Below, in pieces: positions 1 through 6,464 of a stretch of DNA of 18,581 nucleotides. The notes beneath the pieces were generated by a model. That model saw only the letters and a program-made list of their open reading frames with translations, ran no database searches and was not told where the DNA came from. The translations under genes were made by a program, and so were the position numbers. The stretch is from Actinomycetes bacterium (GTDB lineage Bacteria; Actinomycetota; Thermoleophilia; Solirubrobacterales; Solirubrobacteraceae). The stretch is taken from the NCBI GenBank assembly GCA_023404805.1, contig JAEYAL010000155.1, positions 1-18,581 of the forward strand. The letters run 5' to 3'. The stretch's first letter is position 1, and each line of letters begins with the position of its first letter.

Positions 1-144
1 GAACCGGGGCCCTCTGTCGTTGAAGAAGCCGTCGGGCAGTGCCCAGGCGAAGGCCCGAACGAGAAGAAGCCGGCGGCAGCCACCCCGGCGCTCCCCGCAG
101 GAGCGGAGCGACGCGACCGTCGCCGAGCGCCCCAACCAAAGCGA

Positions 145-168
145 GCCCGCCATCAAGAGATGACGGGC
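145..168. other. Small hairpin, possible terminator
   Basis: GCCCG at 145-149 pairs with CGGGC at 164-168, and CATC at 151-154 pairs with GATG at 159-162, with one C/A mismatch and a 4-nt AAGA loop. No T-tract follows on either strand, so a terminator role is only possible. It could end a gene that lies left of the window. Confidence 0.35.
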
Positions 169-200
169 CCGAAATCATCGCCGGCGCCGCCATTCAGCGA

Positions 201-315
201 GGCCGGGGCGGGGTGTTCCTCCCCAGGCGGATCGGCGTCGCGGTGTACGGGCTTGGCCGCCAGGCCAAACCGGACACCGCGATCGCAGCCAGGGGAGGAA
301 CACCCCGCCCCGGCC
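201..315. repeat. 115-bp long inverted repeat downstream of mdh
   Basis: The outer arms 201-224 and 292-315 are perfectly complementary over 24 bp (left arm begins GGCCGGGGCGGGG). Nested inside are a 9-bp pairing of 238-246 with 274-282 (TCGCGGTGT/ACACCGCGA) and an apical 6-bp stem of 253-258 with 263-268 (TTGGCC/GGCCAA) around a GCCA loop. The element begins 23 nt beyond the mdh stop codon on the mdh coding strand, so it will fold at the 3' end of the mdh mRNA. It is much longer than an ordinary terminator and has no U-tract. It could be a 3' stabilising structure, a factor-assisted terminator, or a small palindromic mobile element. Confidence 0.75.
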
Positions 316-338
316 GCCAACCCACCAGTAGCGGCGCC

Positions 339-1328
339 TTAGATCAGGCCCAGCTCACGAACAGCGTCGCGCTCGCCAACCAGCTCGGCGACGGTCGCGT
401 CGATCTTCTCCTGCGCGAACGCGGGCACCTCAAGACCTTGGACGATCTCCCACTCCCCGCCGGGAGTGACGGTGACGGGGAAGGAGCTGATGATGCCCTC
501 CGGCACGCCGTAGGAGCCGTCGGACGGGATGGCCGCCGAGGTCCAGTCGCCGGCGGCGGTGCCGTCGACCCAGGTGCGGATGTGGTCGATCGCAGCCGAG
601 GCAGCGGACGCCGCCGACGACGAGCCGCGGGCGTCGATGATCGCAGCGCCGCGCTTGCCGACGGTCGGCTGGTACACGTCGCGGTACCAGTCGAGGTCGG
701 AGCCGACGGCCTCAAACGCGTTCTGGCCGTTGATCTTCGCGTTGTAGAGGTCCGGGAACATCGTCGGGGAGTGGTTGCCCCAGATGGCGAGGTTCGTGAT
801 GTCGGTCGTCGCCACGCCGGCCTTCTCCGCGAGCTGAGCCAGCGCGCGGTTGTGGTCGAGGCGGGTCATCGCGGTGAAGCGGCCGGCCGGGATGTCCGGG
901 GCGTGGCTCTGGGCGATGAGGGCGTTCGTGTTCGCGGGGTTGCCGACCACGAGGACCTTGATGTCGTCGGCAGCGCCGGCGTTGAGGGCCTCGCCCTGGG
1001 GCTTGAAGATGCCGCCGTTGGCCTCGAGGAGGTCGGCGCGCTCCATGCCAGCGGTGCGCGGGCGCGCGCCGACGAGCAGCGCGACCGAAGCGCCGTCGAA
1101 GGCTGTCTTGGCGTCGGAGGTGATCTCGATGCTCTTGAGCAGCGGGAACGCGGAGTCGTTGAGCTCCATCGCGGTGCCCTCAGCGGCCTTCAGGGCCGGC
1201 TCGATCTCGAGCAGGCTGAGCGCGACCTCGGTGTTCGGCCCCAGGAGGGCGCCGGAGGCGATGCGGAAGAGGAGGGCGTAGCCGATCTGGCCGGCGGCGC
1301 CGGTGACGGTGACCTTGACGGGAGCCAT
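339..1328 (-). CDS. mdh: Malate dehydrogenase
   Basis: NAD-dependent malate dehydrogenase, converting malate to oxaloacetate in the cytosolic TCA cycle. The 329 residues match the usual length of the cytosolic-type (group 2) MDH family. The N-terminal Rossmann motif GAAGQIGY is at 10-17, with an acidic residue (E41) ending the second strand, as expected for NAD preference. The substrate loop GARPRTAGMERADLL (88-101) carries R91 and R97. GNPANTN is at 129-135. The catalytic pair is D158 in TRLDHNRA and H186 in GNHSP. The ATG at 1328 is preceded by a purine-rich AAAGAGA about 9 nt upstream. No lesion is seen. A terminator-like hairpin lies immediately upstream (1355-1383) and a long inverted repeat immediately downstream. 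Identification is firm. Confidence 0.97.
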   Translation of the reverse strand: MAPVKVTVTGAAGQIGYALLFRIASGALLGPNTEVALSLLEIEPALKAAEGTAMELNDSAFPLLKSIEITSDAKTAFDGASVALLVGARPRTAGMERADLLEANGGIFKPQGEALNAGAADDIKVLVVGNPANTNALIAQSHAPDIPAGRFTAMTRLDHNRALAQLAEKAGVATTDITNLAIWGNHSPTMFPDLYNAKINGQNAFEAVGSDLDWYRDVYQPTVGKRGAAIIDARGSSSAASAASAAIDHIRTWVDGTAAGDWTSAAIPSDGSYGVPEGIISSFPVTVTPGGEWEIVQGLEVPAFAQEKIDATVAELVGERDAVRELGLI

Positions 1329-1354
1329 GTCGTGGATCTCTTTCGTCGGTTCTG

Positions 1355-1383
1355 AAGAAAAGGGCGGCGCAGCGGAGCGCCGC
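1355..1383 (-). terminator. Intrinsic terminator between vapC and mdh
   Basis: Read on the minus strand, a 7-bp GC stem (GCGGCGC, loop TCCGCT, GCGCCGC; 1383 to 1364) is followed by CC and the T-rich tract TTTTCTT (1361-1355). This is the layout of a rho-independent terminator. It would stop vapBC transcription, but it sits only 26 nt before the mdh start, so it could also act as an attenuator in an mdh leader. Confidence 0.6.
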
Positions 1384-1476
1384 TACGCCCGAGCGAACGG
1401 GGCGTGAGCGCGCGAGCCACGCTATCGGGCTGAGTGTTTCCCGCGCGGTCTGGGGTGCGCCGCGTTCACGCGCGCG

Positions 1477-1893
1477 TCACGCGCGAGCGAGCGCAGTCGA
1501 GAGCGAGATCGCAAGTCCGGGGCGCAGGAGGTCGCCGTCGGCGGAGACCAGCGTCCAGCCGGTGCGCTGAGCGGCCGCGGCGTAAGACGCATCGTAGAAG
1601 GACAAACCATGCTGCTCGGCGAGTCTCGCCGCAGCGCCGACGTCGTCCGCCGTGAGCGCCACCGGCTCGCCGCAGATCGCGCGCGTCAGCGCGCAGCTCT
1701 CGATCGCAGCCGCAGCTCCGCCTGGGTGGATGCGTCCGATGGTGTTCGCGATCTCGTAGTGCGCGAGCGCGGTCGTCGCGAGGTCGACCTCACCGATCAG
1801 TTCGCGGGCGGACTCACCATCTGGCGCAAGCCGCTCAGGAAGCAGCCACTTGACCGCGATGCTCGCGTCGACGAGCAGCTTGGGATCAGCCAT
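1477..1893 (-). CDS. vapC: PIN-domain ribonuclease toxin, VapC family
   Basis: Toxin of a type II VapBC toxin-antitoxin pair; PIN-domain toxins are Mg2+-dependent RNases that cut tRNA or rRNA. The 138 residues are typical. The first strand reads KLLVDASIAVKWLLPE, giving D9. The other expected acidic residues are E47 (ALAHYEIAN), D101 (LSFYDASYAAAA) and D119 or D121 (SADGDLL), so the active site appears complete. I chose the ATG at 1893 because the PIN fold begins there and because it overlaps the antitoxin stop by 8 nt, the usual coupled arrangement. The frame stays open further upstream, but that part only shadows the antitoxin gene. Confidence 0.9.
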   Translation of the reverse strand: MADPKLLVDASIAVKWLLPERLAPDGESARELIGEVDLATTALAHYEIANTIGRIHPGGAAAAIESCALTRAICGEPVALTADDVGAAARLAEQHGLSFYDASYAAAAQRTGWTLVSADGDLLRPGLAISLSTALARA

Positions 1894-2131
1894 CGACCGC
1901 GAGCCGCCGGCGGTCGGCCTTGAGCGCAGCGAGCGGATCAGCATCGTCCGGCCAGCCCGCCGCCAAGCGGTCGAGCCGCGACAGGATTTCGGCCTTCGGC
2001 AAGCCGAGATCGCCGACTTCGCGGCGGGCTGCGACCTGGAGCAGGCCGCTGCGCGTCGTCCCGCGGCGCTGCGCTTCGGCATCGACCTGCGCGAGCAGGT
2101 CGTCGGGGAAGGACACCATCACTTTGGCCAT
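1886..2131 (-). CDS. vapB: Antitoxin, VapB-like ribbon-helix-helix family
   Basis: Small DNA-binding antitoxin, 81 residues, with an N-terminal ribbon-helix-helix of the CopG/Arc type: MAKVMVSFPDDLLAQVDAEA then RRGTTRSGLLQVAARR. The C-terminal half (about 45-81) would be the toxin-binding tail. The family neutralises its PIN toxin and represses its own operon. The ATG at 2131 is preferred because TATCTT lies exactly 6 nt upstream, fitting a leaderless transcript. A GTG at 2137 in the same frame would add two residues. The gene overlaps vapC by 8 nt. The exact antitoxin subfamily is not certain. Confidence 0.85.
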   Translation of the reverse strand: MAKVMVSFPDDLLAQVDAEAQRRGTTRSGLLQVAARREVGDLGLPKAEILSRLDRLAAGWPDDADPLAALKADRRRLAVDG

Positions 2132-2137
2132 ACTCAC

Positions 2138-2158
2138 AAGATATACTGCTAAGCAATA
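2138..2158 (-). promoter_or_regulatory. vapBC promoter and operator
   Basis: On the minus strand, TATCTT (2143-2138) stands 6 nt before the vapB ATG and fits a -10 box for leaderless transcription. Directly upstream, TATTGCT and AGCAGTA (2158-2144) form an inverted repeat around a single T with one mismatch. It abuts the -10, where an autorepressing VapB dimer would be expected to bind. Confidence 0.5.
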
Positions 2159-2232
2159 CCGCGGTCGGCTTTGGCCGGAACGCCGACGGAGGTCCGGCGG
2201 AGAACCGACGGCGGGCGGGGGCCGCAGCTTCG

Positions 2233-2244
2233 TAGCTTGGCCGC
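2233..2244 (+). promoter_or_regulatory. -10 box, leaderless start of the collagen-like gene
   Basis: TAGCTT at 2233-2238 is followed by the 6-nt GGCCGC and then the ATG at 2245. No SD sequence is visible. The TAnnnT hexamer at this distance is the usual arrangement for actinobacterial leaderless mRNAs. Confidence 0.45.
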
Positions 2245-3033
2245 ATGCACCGCCCGACCTACGCCGAGATCACCTCGACGCTCGCCCTGTTCCTCGCCCT
2301 CGGCGGCGTCTCGTACGCCGCCGCGACGCTGCCGAGCAACAGCGTCAGCTCCGCCACCATCCGCAACGGCCAAGTCCGCAGCGCCGACCTCGCAGCCGGT
2401 TCGGTCTCGGCGAGCAAGCTGTCGAAGGACCTGCGTGCACAGCTCGGCGTGACCGCCGGCGGCAAGGGCAGCGATGGCGCGAACGGAGCGAACGGCAGCG
2501 ACGGCGCCGATGGCAAGAACGGCAGCGCGGGTGCCCAGGGCGCGACCGGAGCCACGGGCGCCGCAGGCCGCGACGGCGCGGCGATCGTCGCCCGCGCGAG
2601 CTTCGGCGACCACGACGTCAGCGGCCAGGACTTCGTGAAGGTCGGCACCATGACGTGGAACTAGCCGGCGGGCGCGATCGACGACATCCGCGGCGTGTAC
2701 ACGGCCCTCAAGGACTCCTCGTGCAACAACGGCGCTGGCGGCGCGGCGTACCGGCTGATGGTCGACGGCAACGAGATCTCCTACGACTGGGGCAACCAGT
2801 CCGGTGCCGACACGGACGCCACGTACGACCCGGACGCGCACATCACGCCGCCGTGGTCGGGCCAGCACCCGGCGACCGACCGCGGCGTGTTCGGCGCGGA
2901 GCTGCCGGTCATCGGCGGCAGCCAGCCGTCGACGCACACGCTCGAGATGTACCTGAGGCGCGACGGCTGCACGAGCACCATCCGCCTGCGCGGCATCGAG
3001 CTCTACGTGACCCGGTTCCTCCCGGTCGGCTGA
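2245..3033 (+). pseudogene. Collagen-like secreted protein, interrupted by in-frame TAG
   Basis: One continuous frame of 263 codons is broken only by an amber codon at 2662-2664 (position 140), after MTWN and before PAGAIDD. Residues 1-30 form a signal or membrane anchor (ALFLALGGVSYAAA). Residues 31-70 contain the degenerate SVSSATIRNGQVRSADLAAGS motif type often seen before such repeats. Residues 75-111 hold 13 Gly-X-Y glycines (GAQGATGATGAAGRDG), a short collagen-like stalk. After the stop, residues 141-262 look like a beta-rich globular head with three cysteines (SSCNN, DGCTS) and remain free of further lesions. As written, the product would be a 139-residue truncated stalk. It could be a recent nonsense mutation, a sequencing error or amber read-through; the sequence alone cannot decide. 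Confidence 0.75.
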
Positions 3034-3051
3034 ACACGTAGCGAGGACTCC

Positions 3052-3084
3052 TGCCGCTCACCCAGGACACGAGGGTGAGCGGCA
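3052..3084 (+). terminator. Strong hairpin after the collagen-like gene
   Basis: TGCCGCTCACCC (3052-3063) and GGGTGAGCGGCA (3073-3084) form a perfect 12-bp stem with a 9-nt loop, 18 nt after the TGA at 3031-3033. It lacks a U-tract, which is common in high-GC genomes. Its position makes a terminator likely. Confidence 0.65.
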
Positions 3085-3152
3085 AGGGTGACCTTGCGGG
3101 TGATCCTGGCCGCAAACGGGGCTCGCGCGCCAGAGCCCGTGAAACCGCGCGT

Positions 3153-3165
3153 TATGGTCGGCCGC
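3153..3165 (+). promoter_or_regulatory. -10 box, leaderless start of membrane gene
   Basis: TATGGT (3153-3158), then the 7-nt CGGCCGC, then the ATG at 3166. There is no SD. The spacer almost repeats the one before the collagen-like gene (GGCCGC). Confidence 0.45.
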
Positions 3166-4440
3166 ATGGCGCGCACACGCTCACGGCTTCTCGTTCCCAT
3201 CGTGCTCGTCCTGCTGTTCATCAGCGGGATCTTCGGGGCACTCGGACTCTGGGCTGCCCGTCAGTTTCTGGAGACGGAATCGTGGGAGACGATGAGCAGC
3301 GAGCTCATCGCCGACCCGGCCATCCAAACGCAGATCGCCGACACCGTCACCGATGCGATCTTCGAAGGCGCCAACGTGCAGGCCGCCGTCGCCGGGGCGC
3401 TTCCGCCGCGCCTGGCGCCGCTCGCCGGCCCCGCGTCAGCTGCGCTGCGCGACGGGTCGCGCCGCGTGGTCCTGCGCGCGCTCAAGGCGCCGAAGGTGCA
3501 GCACGCGTGGACCGTCGCCGTGACGACGACCCACGAGCAGGCCCTGAACCTGATCGAAGGCGAGGGCAAGGCCATCCGGCTCGACAGCGGCGGCGGCGTG
3601 ATCATCGATCTGCGCCCCCTGACCGGCGACGTCGCGCAGAAGGTCGGCCTGCCGCCGTCGATCGTCGACAAGATCCCGTCGGACGCGACCCGCATCAAGG
3701 TCGTCCAGAGCGACGCGCTGGCCAAGGCGCAGAACTACCTGAAGTGGTTCAAACGCCTCGTCGTGCTCTTCATCGTCCTCGTGCCGCTGCTGTCGATCCT
3801 CGCCGTCGCGATCTCGCCGCCCGGCGCTCGCCGCGGCGCCACGCTCGCGGTGGCCGCCACGGTCGCCCTTTCGGCGCTGGTCGTCTTCGCCTTCCACCGC
3901 ATGGCGGGCGAGTGGGTCGTCGAAGAGATCTCCGGTGGCGGTCCGACCGCCGCTGCCGCCCAGTCGGTGTGGGACATCTCCACCTCCCTCATGACGGTGA
4001 TCGCCGGCCGCGCGCTCATCTTGGCCGTCTTGCTGGGGATCGGCGCCCTGCTCGCCGGTCCGAGCCGCATCGCGGTCAAGATCCGCAGCTGGCTCGCGCC
4101 GGCGCTCGCGCATGAGCCGCTTGCCATCCACGGGGTCGTCATCGGCGTCGCGTTCGCGCTGATCGCCACGGGCATCCTGCCGTTCGTCGACCGGCCGCTC
4201 GGCGTCGTCCTGCTCCTCGCCACGCTCGTCGCGGCGACTGAGCTGGTGCGCCGCGCCGACGACGTGCCGGAGCTGGCTGCGGTGTCTGAGGCCGCTGCAG
4301 CAGAGGAAGCCGCCGAGCGCTCCCAGGCTGCAGCTCAGGTCGAGGGTTCGGGCTCCGGGTCGAGCGACTTGGCCGACGAGGACGGCGGCAAGCCATCGTC
4401 CGACCCGCCCGCCTCGGCCGCGTCCAGTTCGGCCGAGTAG
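3166..4440 (+). CDS. Multi-spanning membrane protein of unknown function
   Basis: I do not recognise a named family with certainty. It resembles actinobacterial integral membrane proteins with one N-terminal helix and a large external loop. The 424 residues comprise helix 1 (about 8-31), a soluble domain (about 32-195, including FLETESWETMSSELIADPAI and a DLRPLTGDVAQKVGLP segment), then five helices at about 197-217, 224-243, 276-298, 320-340 and 344-362. The C-terminal tail (365-424) is rich in Ala, Ser, Asp and Glu and looks disordered. I chose the ATG at 3166 because the hydrophobic helix follows at once and a -10 hexamer precedes it. The frame is open further upstream, but that stretch lies partly in the preceding hairpin. 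The last 106 bp overlap the convergent permease gene. Confidence 0.8.
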   Translation: MARTRSRLLVPIVLVLLFISGIFGALGLWAARQFLETESWETMSSELIADPAIQTQIADTVTDAIFEGANVQAAVAGALPPRLAPLAGPASAALRDGSRRVVLRALKAPKVQHAWTVAVTTTHEQALNLIEGEGKAIRLDSGGGVIIDLRPLTGDVAQKVGLPPSIVDKIPSDATRIKVVQSDALAKAQNYLKWFKRLVVLFIVLVPLLSILAVAISPPGARRGATLAVAATVALSALVVFAFHRMAGEWVVEEISGGGPTAAAAQSVWDISTSLMTVIAGRALILAVLLGIGALLAGPSRIAVKIRSWLAPALAHEPLAIHGVVIGVAFALIATGILPFVDRPLGVVLLLATLVAATELVRRADDVPELAAVSEAAAAEEAAERSQAAAQVEGSGSGSSDLADEDGGKPSSDPPASAASSSAE

Positions 4441-5477
4441 GCGCGCCACTCACGCACCATCAGCTGCAGCGACGCTGCGACCGGGATCGCGAGCACCGCG
4501 CCGAGGATCCCGGCGAGCGTCGCTCCGCAGAGCACGGAGACCAGCACGACGATCGGTTCGATCGCCACGGCGCGGCGCTGGATCTGCGGCTGGATCAGGT
4601 TGTTCTCGATCTGCTGGTAGGCCAGCGCCCAGACAGCCCAGATGACCGTGTCGAGCGGGAAGCCCGAGAAGAGCGTGAAGATGCCGACGAGGACGGCGGC
4701 GATCGTCGCGCCGACGAGCGGGATCAGGTCGAGGACAAAGGTGATCGCCGCCAGGCCGACCGCGAAGGGCACGTCGAGGATGACCAGCACGATGTAGGTC
4801 GTGATGCCCGCGACCAGCGCCTGGCCGATCGCGCCCATCACGTAGTTGCCGACGGTCGAGCCGATGCCCGAGAAGACGCGCTCCAGGCGCTGCGCCTGGT
4901 GCTCGGGGCGGCGCGCCAGGAAGGCGCGCGACCAGCGCGGGCCGCCCGAGACCATGAAGACGCTGAGCAGCACGATGTTGATCGTCGCGAAGCCGCTGTT
5001 GACCACACCGAGCCCGAGCGCTCCGGCCCAGCCGGCGACGTCGCCCATCAGCGCGGGCAGGTCGGACAGCCGCTCCTTGAGGTTCGACAGCAGGTGGTAC
5101 TCGCTTTCGAGCCCGCGCAGCCATTCGTTCTCGGTCACGTAGCGCTGGGCGTCGGACGCGAACTTGGGTGCCTCGTCGATCAGGCCGTCGACGCCGTGCA
5201 CCACGCCGGGCAGGATCGCCAGCGCGAGGCCCAGCGGCACGAGGAACAGCAGCAGGTAGGTGACCGCGATCGCGGCGCCGCGCGGCAGGAACTTCGAGAA
5301 CCAGGCGACGGGCCCCGACACGGCGATCGCCAGGAACGCCGCGAGGAACAGCCAGCCGAGCGGCTGCCGGAGCAGGTAGAGGAGGCCGACGGCCGCGACG
5401 GTGAGCAAGACCGTGAGCACGACGCGCGCGATCACCGGCGGCGCCGCCCAGGTGGGCATCGGGGCGTCTCGAGGCAT
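4335..5477 (-). CDS. AI-2E/PerM-family (UPF0118) membrane permease
   Basis: 380-residue polytopic membrane protein of the AI-2E transporter (PerM, TqsA-like) family. Members export small molecules or Na+/H+, and the substrate cannot be told from sequence. Helices run at about 14-36 and 38-56, then about 66-92. A periplasmic or soluble segment (about 95-165, DGLIDEAPKFASDAQRY) precedes the C-terminal helices. The family signature occurs as VLDLIPLVGATIAAVLVG and YQQIENNLIQPQI. The ATG at 5477 has an SD-like AAAGGG at a 5-nt spacing. An in-frame ATG at 5459 lacks one, and earlier in-frame starts only add a basic stretch. The acidic tail (about 346-380) is encoded antisense to the end of the convergent membrane gene. 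Confidence 0.92.
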   Translation of the reverse strand: MPRDAPMPTWAAPPVIARVVLTVLLTVAAVGLLYLLRQPLGWLFLAAFLAIAVSGPVAWFSKFLPRGAAIAVTYLLLFLVPLGLALAILPGVVHGVDGLIDEAPKFASDAQRYVTENEWLRGLESEYHLLSNLKERLSDLPALMGDVAGWAGALGLGVVNSGFATINIVLLSVFMVSGGPRWSRAFLARRPEHQAQRLERVFSGIGSTVGNYVMGAIGQALVAGITTYIVLVILDVPFAVGLAAITFVLDLIPLVGATIAAVLVGIFTLFSGFPLDTVIWAVWALAYQQIENNLIQPQIQRRAVAIEPIVVLVSVLCGATLAGILGAVLAIPVAASLQLMVREWRAYSAELDAAEAGGSDDGLPPSSSAKSLDPEPEPST

Positions 5478-5521
5478 GCCTGCCCTTTCGGCCGCCTGCC
5501 GGGCTCTCCTGCCTCGCAGAT

Positions 5522-5561
5522 TCACCCGAAGGGTGAGTGGCGCCAATGCCACTATTGGGGC
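5522..5561. promoter_or_regulatory. Divergent promoter region with two inverted repeats
   Basis: Between the minus-strand permease and the plus-strand operon lie TCACCC/GGGTGA (5522-5527 with 5531-5536, 3-nt spacer) and CCAAT/ATTGG (5543-5547 with 5554-5558). CACTAT (5550-5555) stands 6 nt before the GTG at 5562 and could be a leaderless -10 box inside the second repeat. A regulator bound there would block the operon start. This is inference from layout. Confidence 0.35.
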
Positions 5562-6464
5562 GTGGCCGCCGAGCGACACGACGTTCCAGGCGCGGCGACC
5601 ACGGTTCGCGAGCGCGCGCGAGGCCGCCTCGGCGGCGCCACCCAGGCGGCGTGGGCCTACTGGACCGATCTGCTGCGCCGCCTCGTCGAGGTGCAGATGG
5701 TCGACCGCGGGGTCGCCCTCGGCGCCCAGGCCTTCACCGCGATCGTCCCGCTGCTGATGCTGTTCGCGGTGATCGCGCCGCGCAAGGAGGGCCGCGACTT
5801 CGTCGAGACCATCGTCGACCGGTTCCAGCTCAGCGGCGACTCGGCCGCCGCGATGCGCGAGGCCTTTCAGCCGCCGTCGACGGTCACGAGCCAGTCGATC
5901 TCGGTCTTCGGCGCGTTCCTGCTGATCGCCGCGGCGCTCTCGTTCACGCGCACGCTGCAGCGCCTCTACGAGAACTCCTACGGGCTGAGGCCGCTCGGCC
6001 TGCGCGGCACGCCGTGGGGGCTGCTGTGGATCGCGATGCTCGGCGTCGCGACGGCCGTCAACCCGGTGATCCGCTCGATCGCGGACGGGCTCGGGCTCGC
6101 AGCGCTCGTCGTCTCGATCGCGCTGTCATCGGTGGTGTGGGGCCTGACGCCCTACATCCTCACCGCCAAGCGCATCACGAAGGCGCAGGCCGTCCCCGCC
6201 GGGATCCTCGGCGGCATCGCGATGACGGTCCTCAGCATCTCCTCGACGATCTGGCTCCCGCGCACCGTCGCCGAGTCCGCCGAGCAGTATGGGCTCATCG
6301 GCGTGGCGTTCGCGTTCGTCTCCTGGCTCGTGGTGGCCGGCCTCACGCTCGCGTCGACCGCCGTCGCCGGAGCCGTCCTCGCCGAACACCTCGGCCTCTC
6401 GCCGGCGGTTGCCAAACCTGCCGATCCGACCCCACCCCCAGCCCGCACGCCAGAGCTCACATGA
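5562..6464 (+). CDS. YihY/BrkB-family inner membrane protein
   Basis: 300-residue protein of the YihY/virulence factor BrkB family (once annotated RNase BN), an envelope membrane family of uncertain function. The amphipathic entry segment AAWAYWTDLLRRLVEVQ (29-45) leads into the first helix (about 50-71, ALGAQAFTAIVPLLMLFAVI). Further helices are at about 114-127, 152-169, 175-198, 209-231 and 245-275. The family-like FTRTLQRLYENSYGL lies at 128-142. The GTG at 5562 is the only sensible start in the frame and has a -10-like CACTAT 6 nt upstream instead of an SD. An ATG at codon 46 would cut the conserved N-terminus. The stop overlaps the next start (ATGA), so it opens a three-gene operon. Confidence 0.88.
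   Translation: MAAERHDVPGAATTVRERARGRLGGATQAAWAYWTDLLRRLVEVQMVDRGVALGAQAFTAIVPLLMLFAVIAPRKEGRDFVETIVDRFQLSGDSAAAMREAFQPPSTVTSQSISVFGAFLLIAAALSFTRTLQRLYENSYGLRPLGLRGTPWGLLWIAMLGVATAVNPVIRSIADGLGLAALVVSIALSSVVWGLTPYILTAKRITKAQAVPAGILGGIAMTVLSISSTIWLPRTVAESAEQYGLIGVAFAFVSWLVVAGLTLASTAVAGAVLAEHLGLSPAVAKPADPTPPPARTPELT

Larger units (their letters stand above)
1..338. other. Non-coding or unresolved left edge
   Basis: I find no convincing gene in this segment. One minus-strand frame is open from an ATG at 153 to the window edge (51 codons, entering a stretch reading ALPDGFFNDRGPRF), but it has no ribosome site and I do not recognise it. Plus-strand frames 1 and 2 are also partly open, which is common at this GC content. 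The segment holds two hairpins: a small one at 145-168 and a very long one at 201-315. It lies downstream of mdh, so it is probably a 3' intergenic region. Confidence 0.5.

Noticed and set aside
1..153. Minus-strand open frame from ATG at 153 running off the left edge
   Set aside because: It has no ribosome site or -10 box, the composition is low-complexity and rich in Arg, Leu and Gly, and the frame is only open as expected at this GC content. Too short to judge without the sequence to the left.
339..1355. Long plus-strand open frame antisense to mdh
   Set aside because: A shadow frame of a clear malate dehydrogenase gene; its translation is an Arg/Gly/Ala/Asp-rich string with no family features.
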